From Leptobrachium leishanense (Eukaryota; Chordata; Amphibia; Anura; Megophryidae): a DNA stretch of 64,000 nucleotides. The notes beneath the pieces were generated by a model, which saw only the letters and a list, made by a program, of their open reading frames with translations, ran no database searches and was not told where the DNA came from. This document shows, piece after piece, positions 13,201 through 26,500 of this stretch. The first letter of the stretch is position 1. Each line of letters starts with the position of its first letter. The stretch spans positions 60,578,735 to 60,642,734 of the forward strand of contig CM019070.1 of NCBI GenBank assembly GCA_009667805.1, in the 5' to 3' direction. The position numbers and the translations under genes are program-made.

Positions 13201-16200
13201 ATGCTACCAAATTGAACCAAATATATTAAGATTAATTCATTGTCATCTAGATGGGTGGAAAAAAATTGCACTCCCTGTATGTGCATTACAAGGAATAAAA
13301 TCCAATAAAAAAATACCTGCCTGATTCTCATAATATTGGAAAGTCAGTTGAACAGTTTAATTCAATGGTAGTTTTTAAATGAGTATTACGGCTTATGGTT
13401 ACATTCAGTGTTTAGTAACAGTAAGCTGTGGTCTACTAACAGGGTTGTTCAAAGAGAATCAGTTACCGCACATTCGGTGACTTTTCGTTCTCAATTTGGT
13501 TCGATTTTGTAATCCCATTTCGGCAACCCTGAGGTGTATTCAAGCACCACAGGGTCCCCGAATTGCAGGGAAATGTCACCGCAAACCAGCCGACAACTCC
13601 CCGCAAAACCCGGCGAAAGCACACCGCAAAAACATCTGGATTAACCCTGCCGAAAATGTCAGTAAAACCAGAGGAGCCGTTCACATACAGCGCAGCCGCC
13701 GGAAAAACCCGACACCGCAGACGAATGGAGTGAATAAATTAAAACTGTTCGCTTGAATGTTTGAATAGTGAAAAGCTGTTTGCACAGAAACTACTGAGCG
13801 AAAATGTCTGAAATTTACATATGAGGTCCAGGGAATGATGACAAAAAGGGCTGTTACAGAAAAAAGAACAAAAGTTTAAAACAAAATCCTGAAAAATGCT
13901 TAAAATATCCCAAAAAATCTAAAAATAAAGAGACTTTTTACTGCAGAATATTACCATGAACGGTTTATTTAGATATTGTATTAAAATGGGAATATTTTTA
14001 ACATTGAAGCCTATGGGATTCACCTGAAATAAACCTGCTGAATTAATCCACCGAATGGCAGGGCATTTCGGGAACCTTTCACTGCTGGTTTTTGTTCTCA
14101 GAATAGCTGAAGCAGTGCTTCTCTATGGGGATTTCACTGCCCTCGACCAGACACCGCATGTGCAGACAATTCGCCAACATTTGGCGAATTGCCTGCTCTC
14201 TGGATAGCCGAATGGCCAGGAAAGGTAACCGAATGCTGATTTTCAGCTTTTGCTTCCCTTTCGGCAGCCATTCGGTCTCTCTTTGAATAACCCTGATTAA
14301 TTTAGAACGGATCCTAATTTAGAAAGTAACCAAAATATTGGATGATGTCGCATCATAAAACTACATTTTCCAGCCATGCACATGTCTGTCTAACCCCTTC
14401 ACTATCAAGGTCAACCATAGTCGATTTGAATTGGTGCCCCAATTTCGAGTATTGTTAAACTGATGTTCCACAGGAGCAATGCAAAGGAATTTTATTTTTT
14501 GCGCACGAAAGTTATTATAATTCGGACTCCAGAACATGCCCCTAAGGTTTTAGCACCATGAGCATGATGGTCAAGATGTTAACGCTTTTTAAAACCAGTT
14601 GGAAATGTGTCTGCATGATATTTCCTCAGCTGATCCTGCATGGAGTCCAGACTTGCAGTAACACCTTTTCGCCAGCAGGCTAAATCTATAGCTAATCAAA
14701 ATCAGAACTCCAATTACAGAATATTTGAAAGCCGTTCAAAAGCTAAACTAAATAATATGCAATTTCACTGTGTGTTTCCATCACAGGATTTGATACACAA
14801 TGCCAGTGTGCATATTACATTTAGTTGGGATGGGCATCCATGGAACAATTTATTAACTACAAAATTGGTCATCAAATACACCATTTTTTGCTTCTCGAAG
14901 CTTGGCAATAATCAAGTACGTATTAAATATACAATCAGTGATCATGCTCTTTATCCAGAACCTAGCAAGGATCATCCAAAATGTGTAGGACTTAACTGCA
15001 GGACCAGTACACGGCGGCACGACCCATGATACATGTCGTAGATTATTATTAAATCAATATAATATCAATATTACTTTTTCTTCTAGGTATAGAAGATTTC
15101 AAAGGCCACTACATTCATAGTCGATTTTATAAAACACCTGATCCTTACCGAGGGAAAACCGTGCTGATAGTGGGAACTGGAAACTCTGCTGGAGATATAG
15201 CCGTAGAAATCGGTCTTACAGCTAAGCAGGTGGACCATCACTACATTCATTTCTTTTGGTTTTTGTTCTGTAAAAAAAATATGAATTTTTTTTAATTTGA
15301 TCTTTATGGTTAAATTGCAACATCTCAATGTTTCACACAGTGAAGCAGAGTGTATTTAGTAAACCAATTAAGGAAAAACTGGGATAGTAGTAGGAAACAG
15401 TGTCTAGAGAGGGGGTAACCCTAGAATACTTAATACACAAAAGAAACTATAAAAATAGACACTGATATTATACACAATAATTAGAAACTTTATTAACTGC
15501 CCATTGGCACTCCCAGAATAAACATGGAGACACTATGAAAAAATATATATGAAATAGAGGTCACTCGCCGTTCACCGTTCGACAAATATTAGAACTATAT
15601 AGTGTGCAAGTACAATATCAATTGAGTGGGGGTGTATTAGGTTCGCTCTAGATTTTATATGTACTCCTTTGCATCACTAAGGCTAAGGTCAAACAAGCAC
15701 ATTTTGTGCGGACTGTGCGTCCGTGCATAATGGACGTACTTTCTGACTGACGAAGGTAGTGGCCAGTTTTTTTTATTTTTTTGTGACTGATGCTTTTTTT
15801 TGACTGATGTAGAAGGGAAAATAAATTAATATGAAAAACCTTTTTGTCCGCCTGACTACGTTCCATCACTCTCACACAAAGCTATGTGGACGCAGCGCAC
15901 TCTGTGCGTCCGTTCTAACGGATTTACGTTCTTGCCTAACTTGCATCCGTTTGCCGCGTCTGTTGTGCGACCGCACTTCCGTGCGAACGTACTTCGTGTG
16001 TGGGTTTCTATTGATCCTAATTGTATGCTACCACGGACGTTAATATGTGCGCAAAAATGGACATGAACACTGCGCTCGTCTGAACCGAGCCTTAGATTTA
16101 ATAACCAAGGTTCTGACAGAGGTCCGTGTCAGACGAGCGCAGTGTTCACGTTTGTGTTGCCGCACATTAGTACATTCGTGGTAGCAGAAAATCATGACCG

Positions 16201-19200
16201 ATGCTGCACATTTCCGGCGTAGATAACGTCCAGACTCAAGATGTTTCCTGGTTTGGCTGGAGTGGTACCTAGAAGCTACTGCAGACATACCTGGATGTGG
16301 AGAGGCTGATATCTGCTGTGGGTGAGCACCCTGAACTGTGGGACACAGCCTGCGAGCAATATAAGGACAAGACCAGGAAGGCGAGCGCTTGGGCTGCAGT
16401 TGAGAGGGTGTTGTACCTGGCGTACGACACATGGCCTGATCAAGAACAGAAATTGTAGCGTGAGTATACGATTATTTTATTCATAATCGAATGCATATTG
16501 AATGTAAAATCAATGTAAATGGCAAACAAAATGATTGTCATCACATGTCCAATGCTCAACTGCCAGGGCACCTGACCTGCTTCGCTCATGAAATAATTAG
16601 CCAGAGCATCACGAAACCTGTTGCTGTGTCGATTTACAGGCATAATGTCATTGTTTACATATTCCTCCAATCCAAAAACTGACAAGGAATCGACAAAATT
16701 ATAACCATGCCTCCCACAAACAAAATTATGTAATACGCATCAGCATTTTACTATATCAACACGAAAATCTATGTTCACATCCAGTGGCCTATGGAATATT
16801 CTCAACTTGTTGCTCAGTATGCCAAAGGTGCATTCGACATAGCGTCTCTCCCGCGACAGCTGGTAGTTGAACACACTGTAAGGTCCTGGAGGCCCTGTCC
16901 CACTGGCGCCCCCCCCTTTTGTTCCACATCCTGCATGCCCCCTGCAGGTTCCAGGACTTTGTATTGACTTTGCACATCCTGGACATGCCCTGCAGCTCGA
17001 GCAACCCTCTGGGCCAGCTGCCCTGCACCTCGAGCAACCCTCTGGGCCAGCTGCCCTGCAGCTCGAGCAACCCTCTGGGCCAGCTGCCCTGCAGCTCGAG
17101 CAACCCTCTGGGCCAGCTGCCCTGCAGCTCGCGCAACCCTCTGGGCCAGCTGCCCTGCAGCTCGCGCAACCCTCTGGGCCAGCTGCCCTGCAGCTCGCGC
17201 AACCCTCTGGGCCAGCTGCCCTGCAGCTCGCGCAACCCTCTGGGCCAGCTGCCCTGCAGCTCGCGCAACCCTCTGGGCCAGCTGCCCTGCAGCTCGCGCA
17301 ACCCTCTGGGCCAGCTGCCCTGCAGCTCGCGCAACCCTCTGGGCCAGCTGCCCTGCAGCTCGCGCAACCCTCTGGGCCAGCTGCCCTGCAGCTCGCGCAA
17401 CCCTCTGGGCCAGCTGCCCTGCAGCTCGCGCAACCCTCTGGGCCAGCTGCCCTGCAGCTCGCGCAACCCTCTGGGCCAGCTGCCCTGCAGCTCGCGCAAC
17501 CCTCTGGGCCAGCTGCCCTGCAGCTCGCGCAACCCTCTGGGCCAGCTGCCCTGCAGCTCGCGCAACCCTCTGGGCCAGCTGCCCTGCAGCTCGCAGGAGC
17601 TCCCGAGGTTGCTGCCCTGCAGCCCGAGCAACCCTCTGGGCCAGCTGCCCTGCAGCCCGCAGGAGCTCCCGAGGTTGCTGCCCTGCATCCCGCAGGAGCT
17701 CCCGAGCTGTCACTGCCACGGGGGGGCTCTGTAAGGTCCTGGAGGCCCTGACCCCCTGGCGCCCCCCTTTTGTTCCACATCCTGCATTCCTGCATGCCCC
17801 CTGCAGGTTCCAGGACTTTGTATTGACTTTTCACGTCCTGGACTCTGACGTTCTGGCCCTGGAACCTCACCTGCCCTTCATCCTCCCTAATCACTCCAGC
17901 ATATAAGGGAGTCCCACCCTTTACCCTGCACTTCCACATTGAAGTTAGACTGTGAACCTAAGGATTTCTTGCTTCAACCACCAAAGACTCCCAGGACCCT
18001 CTGTTACTATCTGGACTTTCATTGCTTCAACATACCGGTACCCTGCTCCCCTTCTGCCCCCCATCTAGGACTCCCCGTGTACCAGACCTGTTGCTGAACT
18101 CTGACCACTCTATTGTCTATTCCCTGCCTAATTATATGTTCTTGTGTTTATTCCATAATAAACACTCTTTTGTCACCTTGAACCTGCCTTTATCACTGCA
18201 TCCTGGGCTCTCAACCCCATCCTGCTATACCAATCGCAGTCTACCCCTGACACACACGCTTCTTCAGTCAGGTATGTCCCCGAGTATGGGTGCAGCAGAT
18301 GTGTAGAAAGCCCGAATGCCTCATTTTCCCCCCCCCACAAACGCATAGGGGACTGCCACGTCACTGCCAGGCAAAGGTGTGGGTCTGGGGATGTTCAGGG
18401 TCCCACTCAAGCTCATTCCACAGTGTGGAGTTCCTGAACAATATGGAGTGAGTATTTTCCATACGATCCCACATCCACATAGACAAAGTTGTAGTTGGCA
18501 TCTGCCACCGCCAGTAGGCCTATGAAAATTTTTTATTTTGATACAGTGACCCACTCTGCAGTGGCTTCACTATGCGGATGTGTTTGCCATCCACGGCTCC
18601 CAGGCAGTTTAGGAAGTTCGCTTTGCCCCGAAATCTCGCAGCAATTCGTGCCCATGCCTCGTCTGTGGGTGTTGGCAAACATTTGATCCTTCCTCATGTG
18701 CCATATTGTCTAGCACACCTTGCGTACGATCTCACCAGCTGTATTTCTGCCAATGCAGAAATTATAATGCAGGTCCTGCAGACTGCATCCACTATCAAGA
18801 TACCTAGAAAGAACTAAAAGTGTGTCATGATCACATTCCATGAACCTAACCTATATCATTCTTATGTTTTGCAACACAAGAAGCCATAGTGAAATGGCGC
18901 ACAGTGAGGGACAACTATATCCGAACCCTCGAGTGCGGAATCAGCGCAGTGAGGATCGACGGCGAAGAAGGGCCGCAGCTGTCTTTCCTGAGAAGGACTC
19001 AGGAGCCTGCGACCAACCGTCAGCAGCATGGATCTCCCATCCACATCTGGCTCACAGGAGCAACACCTGCTGGCAGGTGATTCTTCCAGCTGCCATGAGG
19101 CGGTCGAACAGGGTGGTGCAGAGTCGCAGGTGGAGGAAGAAGAGAGCGCTGGACAAGTGCCAGGTACAGCACCTACTGGCACCACCAGACCGGCTGTGAA

Positions 19201-20533
19201 AAGAGGGCACCAGCGACAGAAGTTGAACGGGCAATGTGACCTTCATGGAGGCGCACCATTCACCACCTCCGCTGTATGTTTGCGGATGATGATGATGATG
19301 ATGATGATGATATGGCCTTCTTCTGATCATGTCTGCCCATGCTACATCAGATGACCCTGGCCCAGAAGGTGGAGTTCCGCAAGAAATGTCTGGCATATAT
19401 CGACACCATTTTGGCCCATCCGCTACAACCACCTGTGGCTCACAGTGCTGTGCCACAACCACTATATGCCAGTGGGTATTACCAGCACAGCCAGGCGCAG
19501 CTTCCCCACCCACCTATGTCCCCTGTTGCTAGGCCACACCCACCCCCTGAGTCGGAGTACCACTGAAGGTACATGCCCAGTCCTCATGCCCCTGATGCTC
19601 CACAGTATCAGGATTTGCAGTGTGTATTTGTTTTTATATGCAATAATAAATGGTGTTAATATATTATTGTTATCCACAATAATGTGAATTTATATAAAAT
19701 ATTTATTTTGCTTATATTTTTGTCGGTGTCAGAAATTATTTTGTACATGTGATGGAATGTGATACGTGTGTGGGTATGTGTGGGCTAGTGGGCATATCAC
19801 TGCAGACCGTGTGTGGGTATGCATGTGCGAGTGGGCTAGTGGGCATATCACTGCAGACCGTGTGTGGGTATGCATGTGCGAATGGGCTAGTGGACATATC
19901 ACTACAGACCGACAGAGGCTCTGCACAACAAGCACATGTCTGCTGACTGGCAGCTAGCTCCTGAATGCTGGTGTTTGAGAGTACTTACCGCAATGTGATG
20001 ACCAGCATCTCCTCCAGTGGTATGGCGGCCCTCATGTTGGTGTCTCTCTTCGTCAGCTTCTCACGTACCTTAAACAACAGTGTTGAAAGGAGTTGATGGA
20101 CATCCGCATATAGTGGAAGAACTTTGCTGGGTCCTTCTCTCACAATGGCCTGTACAGTGTCAAAGTGGCCATGGGTGTCTCTGGCAGCGTTGATGGGATG
20201 AACCCAAGATCTTCGTTTCTTCTTGTTCTTCAGATACAGGTAGTCCGTTGCAGCAAACACAAAGACTTGGACTGCATCCATCTTGGAAAAACGCCACCTT
20301 CCACAAAATGGCTTTTTATACCCTCTTCCCCATTTTTTTTTTCACTGTTGCAATTAATTAGGTTTCTTAAATTTCACTTTCTCCTAGATCTGTCAAAAAT
20401 AACAGACGTTACAACGGTCCGTGTGGCCACTACCGTGTCTTCTGTCAGAAAGTGCGACCGTACTACACGGGCGCACAATCCGTACAAAATGCGCTCGTCT
20501 GACATTAACCTCAGTTATCACTAGGCTTGTGCA

Positions 20534-20568
<35 letters not shown>

Positions 20569-23500
20569 TTCGGTTCGATTTTTCGGATTTTTAAACTTTT
20601 CGATTCGGCCCGTTTCGACCAATTTCGGTTTCGATTCGGTTCGGCACGTTTTTCGGGTACATTTTTTTTTCGGAATTTCGACCATTTTTCGTATTTTCGT
20701 GTCACTGTGCTCGGTTTTTGTATCGACTTTTCGTTTTTTGGAATTGCACATTTTTCGGAATATCGACCATTTTTCGTATTTTTCGTGTCATTTTGCCCGT
20801 TTTTTTGTATCGACTTTTCGTTTTTCAGAAATTTTCGTTTTTACAAAATTTTCGTTTTTCGGAAAATCTGTTCTCCTCGTTTGACACACTTCAAGTCCAT
20901 TCGAAAAATCCTAAAATTTTCGTTTCGGCTCGGAAAACATTTCGGATCTGAAATTTTCGGATCTAAAATTTTTCGGAAATTCGGCCGCATCCGAAAACAC
21001 GAATCGGGAAATTTCGTGAAAATTCTGAAATTCCGAAACGCACATCCCTAGTTATCACTATCCATTGTTTGCATCTATTAACATCAAAATAAAGAAAGCT
21101 ATTCCAGAAAGATAAGGACACAGATCCAGGTCTGACGATTGGATTACAATTACCTGTAAATGTTTCAGTCGCACAAGGGCGTAATTCCAACAATAGTATA
21201 TGCTGGATAGTAACATAAAGCGAGTGACAGACCAGAAAAATCATCCCAGTAAACCAGGAATAGTGATTATTATCACTATGAATACACTGATCTGCAATTT
21301 TTCAACCTTTTGTCTGTTGTTTTCAAATGAATTGGTGTATCTGAATGAATTTTTTGCGCAGATTCCGCAAAAATGACCATATAAAAAATTCCGTATTGCG
21401 TCAGGTTTTTTCACAAATGATGGAAATGTGAAATTTTAAAAAAACTTTATTTTTTAACGACATTGCTATATGGCAACGTTTGTAACGTGAAAATGTTCTC
21501 AGGAGGGGCGGAATGATTGTTTAAGGAAGAGATAAGGCTCTTGTGACATCCCCAAGTGGCATCCTAAGTGGACGTTCAGAGTTGATTCCTGGAGTTTTAT
21601 CCCAGATCCCCTATGCCATCCACCATCACGATTCCTAATTCCTGTGTCTCCTCTCTCCACAGGACCTTATCACCCATTATCCACAGACACCCACATCTCA
21701 ACTGATCCCCTGCATACTTTTGCTGGTAGGACCCCCATCACCCAGTATTCGCAGGCACCCACATTGTAACGTACCTTGGTCTTTTCAACATTCCCATTGA
21801 CGATCTTTCCGCCCCTGCTGCCTCCAAACTTCTTTCACTCACGTCCTCCCTTGGACTCACACAATCCTCCCTCCTCCCTACACACCGCGATGGTCACGCT
21901 ATTGACATTGACTTTTCCAACCTCTGCTCCATTTCTGAGTTCAAATGTCACCCTTTCCCCATCTCTGACCACCACCTTCACTCTTTCAACCTATCTGGAC
22001 TTCCTAAACACCCTGCTCCCCCACCCCGCACACACACTCGCAGAAATCTACATGCTGTGGACCCCCATCAATTCTCCAACCTACTTCACCACCACCCTCA
22101 TACCTCATCCTTCACCTGCCCTGATGCTGCCACTAATCCCTACAACACTACGCTTATCTCAACCTCATTCCCATCATCCCTCATCGCCTGTCCTCTTTCT
22201 CCTGCGCCCTCTGGAACGCTCGCTCTGTGTGCAACAAACTCACAGCCGTCCATGACCTCTTCCTTTCAAACTCCTTCAACCTCCTAGCTTTAACTGAAAC
22301 CTGGCTAACTCCCTCTGACACGGCCTCCGTTGCTGCTCTCTCACATGGCGGTCTACACTTGAGCCATACCCCCAGACCGGGTGAGAGAAATGGTGGCGGG
22401 GTCGGGCTCCTGCTCTCTCCCACCTGCACCTACCAGCATCTCCCTCCACCCCCATCCCTCTCCTTCTCCTCCTTCAAGACACACTGCATCCGCCTGTTCT
22501 CTCCTCTGGCTCTCAGGGTGGCAGTCATCTACCGCCCACCGGGACCAACCTCCCAGTTCTTTGACCACTTTGCTACCTGGCTTTCTCACTTCCTGTCTTC
22601 TAATCTTCCATGCCTAATTCTCGGGGACTTCAACATTCCCATTGACGATCCTTCCGCTCCTGCTGCCTCCAAACTTCTTTCACTCACGTCCTCCCTTGGA
22701 CTCACACAATCCTCCCTCCTTCCTACCCACCGCGATGGTCACGTTATTGACCTGGTCTTTTCCAACCTCTGCTCCATTTCTGAGTTCAAATGTCACCCTT
22801 TCCCCATCTCTGACCACCACCTTCTCTCTTTCAACCTATCTGGACTTCCTAAACACCCTGCTCCCCCACCCCGCACACACACTCGCAAAAATCTACATGC
22901 TGTGCACCCCCATCAATTCTCCAACCTACTTCACCACCACCCTCATACCTCATCCTTCACCTGCCCTGATGCTGCCACTAATCCCTACAACACTACGCTT
23001 ATCTCTGCTCTAGACACTCTTGCTCCTCTTCGACTCTGTAAGGCCCCACGCCGCCAGCTTCAGCCCTGGCACACCCTCCAGACTCGCTACCTGCAAAGAT
23101 GCTCCCGCACCGCAGAGCGTGCCTGGAGGAAATCCCGCTCTGAAGCTGATTTTGTTCACTTCAAGTTTATTCTCCGGTCATACACCTCTGCCCTCCACTT
23201 GGCCAAACAATCCTTCTCATCTCTTATATCTACGCTGTCCTCCAACCCGAAACGGCTCTGGTCCACCTTCAACACCCTCCTCTACCCACCTGCACCTCCC
23301 CCCTCCGCTGCCTTCAGCGCTCAAGACCTGGCAGATTACTTCCTCAGTAAAACTTTAACTATCAGAAGCAACATCCCAACACAAGATAGTTATCTGCCAC
23401 CTCCACTCCCACAGGTCCCCTCTGCCGCTTCCTCCCAGCCACTGAGGAGGAAGTCAATTCCTTATTGTCCTCCTCACATCTCACCACGTGCCCGCTCGAC

Positions 23501-26500
23501 CCCATTCCCTCACATCTAATTCCCCCCCCTCTCCTCCTCCCTCACCCCTGCTCTCACACACATCTTCAACCTATCTCTCTCCACTGGCTCCTTTCCATCC
23601 GCCTTCAAACACGCGCTAGTTACCCCTTTACTAAAGAAACCATCCCTAGATCCCAACTCTCCATCCAACTACCGCCCTGTATCCCTGCTTCCCTTCACAT
23701 CAAAGCTCTTAGAAAAACTAGTCTTCAACCGCCTCTCCCTCTTCCTGTCCTCCAATTCCCTACTTGACCCCCTGCAATCTGGCTTCCGTCCCCTACACTC
23801 AACTGAAACTGCCCTCACCAAAGTCACCAACGACCTCCTAACTGCTAAAAAACACGGCCACTATTCTATTCTCATCCTGCTTGACCTCTCGGCTGCTTTT
23901 GACACTGTTGACCACCCCCTCCTTCTACAGACTCTCAACTCTCTGGTCTCGGTGACACTGCACTTGCTTGGATTGACTCATATTTATCCAACAGGTCCTT
24001 CTGTGTGTCCTTTGCTGGTAACTCCTCCTCCTCATTGCCTCTATCTGTTGGCGTACCTCAAGGCTCTGTCCTTGGTCCTCTGCTCTTTTCCATCTACACC
24101 TCCTCCCTGGGCAAAATCATCAACAGCCTTTGGCTTTAATTACCACCTCTACGCTGATGACACTCAGATCTACCTCTCTACCTCTCTACCCCTGATCTCT
24201 CTACCCCTGATCTCTCTCCCCCTGTCCTTTCAAAAGTCAGTGACTGTTTATCTGGCATCTCCTCCTGGATGGCCTCCCACCACCTAAAGATCAACATGTC
24301 AAAGACTGAACTCCTACTTATTCCTCCCTCCAATGCCTCCCCACCTCCTGACTTCTCTATCACGGTGGAGGGTATCACCATCTCCCCATCAAACCAAGTT
24401 CGCTGCCTTGGAGTTACACTTGACTCTGCTCTTTCCTTCATCCCCCACATCAAGTCTCTTTCCTCCTCCTGCCGATACCAACTGCGTAATATTTCCAGAA
24501 TTCGGCCATTTCTTACCGCTGTCACCACAAAACAACTCATACACGCCCTGGTAATCTCCCGACTCGACTATTGCAATAATCTCTTATCTGGCCTCCCTCT
24601 GTCCCGCCTCTCCCCCCTACAATCCATCCTGAATTCACCTCACCCGCTACTCTGTCTCTGCCGCTCCCCTCTGCGAGTCCCTTCACTGGCTCCCCATCCA
24701 CTGCAGAATTAAGTTCAAAATCCTTATCCTTACCTACAAAACCCTCACTAACTCAGCTCCCCACTACCTGTCCTCACTAATCACCAAATACACCCCAGCC
24801 CGCTCCCTAAGGTCAAACAGTGACCTGCGCCTAGCTTCTCCCCGCATCACCTCTTCCCATGATAGAATGCAGGATTTCTCACGCGCAGCCCCCACTCTCT
24901 GGAACGCTCTCCCTCGTACTGTCAGACTTTCCCCTAACTTCTCTTCCTTCAAACACTCCCTGAAAACATTCCTATTTAGGGAAGCCTACCACCCAACTCA
25001 CTGACGCAACCATCAATCACTCTCACCTTACAGTCCTCTCCTCCTGTTTCCAACCCCAACCCTCCCAGATTGTGAGTTCCTACGGGAATAGGACCCTCAT
25101 CTCCTCCTGTACTGTTTGTCAAATGTTGTTCAATGTATTGTAACCCTGTCTATACTGTGCTTATTGTACAGCGCTGCGGAATATGCTGGCACTTTATAAA
25201 TAAATAATAATAAAAGATAAACATAAATACATATTTAAAAGCAAACATACCTAACATTCGCCACTGGGCTCCCCTTCAAACTTCCTCTTTTTGGATTGTC
25301 TTCGGTGTGCGTCCGTACAATCTGTTCAACATCCAACAATAGTCGGCCATCATATGTACGGTCCACTTTAATATCCTGATGGAAGCGCTCGACCACGTTC
25401 TTCCGAAAAATCACCAAGATTGTTAGGAAAGTAATTTAGATGAGCATGAAGAAAGTGAACTTGGACACTCATGAACTGCTTGGTTGCAACATATGATTCA
25501 AGCATATCCTCGACTAAAGTGGTGTAATTTGAAGCCTTCGTGTTCCCCAAAACGTTGTGTACCACATTTCCGAATGCAGTCCATGCTTGCAATTCGCACT
25601 CCCTCATGGTTTCCTCGAATATGTTGTCTGCCATTTAATTTTTGTATTTGAGGGCCTATGAAAATGCTAGCTTTTAATTTTTTCAGACGTGATTTGATGG
25701 AAACTTACCACCAAGATACTGAAAGCATTTACTGTCCCTGCTTAAAGCTGTCACAAATTGCTTCATTAAGCCAAGTTTGTGTAAAGGTGGCAACCGTATT
25801 TTCGAGGGATCAACCAGTGGAAGTGAAACAATGTTTTTTTTCGCCAGGTGTGAATGTACTTCTGGCTACTGCTGCCGAACACAATGTTCCATCCTTGCTC
25901 TGGAGTAGGGATGAGCTGAACACCCCCGTGTTCGGTTCGCATTCGAACTCTAACAATTTCAAAAGTTCGAGTTTGTACCGAACTCAATCGAAAGTTCGAT
26001 TTTTAGAGTGCCCTGCAAGAGTGCATATATGCAAGATATTTGCCATAAAAGGTGTATGGGGGTCCGGGTAGTGCCCTGGGGGACAGGAAACAAGGACAAA
26101 AAGTTTAAAAAAAAAAAAAGTTTTTAAAGGAACGGTGAGTTTTCCATGAAATAAGGGTTAAGGATAAAAAAGAAAAATTCCTTCAAATATCGTGCCTAGG
26201 AGGTCCCCATAACCTACCCGTGAAGTGGCGAATTTTTCAGATGTATAGAAACCTTTAAAAACAAAAAATGACGTTTCAAATGACGGTAAACGGTTTTCCT
26301 TTAATCTGTTCATAAACAACTGCTTGGGGCGGCAGTCTGTATTTAAAAAGATATTTTAGGACACGCAGAACAAGCTTAATATAGGCGTCAGTGGCAGTGC
26401 AGCCAAATATTGTGCCTTCACACCGTAACCCCTTTGTGGTATTGTGGTAGAGTGCAGTGGTGGAGGTTTTTTGCATGCAGAAGAGATCCCCGACCTATTC

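Larger units (their letters stand above)
16440..18805 (-). pseudogene. Harbinger transposase exon 2 remnant, split by LTR
   Basis: The downstream part (16440-16871) retains [20 protein letters not shown] and [19 protein letters not shown]; the upstream part (18258-18805) resumes with the reverse complement of the matching [11 protein letters not shown] region. The solo LTR at 16877-18252 lies between. Several in-frame stops and shifts. Parallel to 28665-29547 of the intact copy. Confidence 0.8.
16112..20508 (-). mobile_element. Decayed autonomous Harbinger, inverted, carrying a solo LTR
   Basis: Outer ends GTGTCAGACGAGCGCAGTG and GCGCTCGTCTGAC. Same gene plan as the intact element at 26991-30589 but turned around: MADF exon 1 (plus) 16285-16455, transposase exon 2 (minus) 16440-18805 with the LTR inside, MADF exon 2 (plus) 18876-19565, transposase exon 1 (minus) 20281-19987. 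All parts carry stops or frameshifts. Confidence 0.85.
21787..25215 (+). mobile_element. L2-type LINE, decayed, with an internal direct duplication
   Basis: Non-LTR retrotransposon. 21787-22162 is a second copy of 22627-23004 (offset about 841 bp). The body carries the APE endonuclease, the reverse transcriptase, then the 3' tail ATTGTACAGCGCTGCGGAAT with CTTTATAAATAAATAATAAT repeats, characteristic of L2 in frogs and fish. Many frameshifts. Confidence 0.88.

Noticed and set aside
16987..17705. CRISPR-like array
   Set aside because: Repeats are head-to-tail without unique spacers and the genome is vertebrate; it is a minisatellite.
16740..17939. 399-codon and other long open frames with 11-residue repeats
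   Set aside because: They are produced by the 33-bp minisatellite inside a solo LTR and open on both strands; no protein evidence.
20511..20884. Lys- or Phe-rich open frames
   Set aside because: Result of the T-run and TTTTCGG repeats of a hAT MITE.
22057..22617. Short alternative frames in the L2 endonuclease region
   Set aside because: Same DNA as the recognised endonuclease frame; C-rich composition keeps other frames open.
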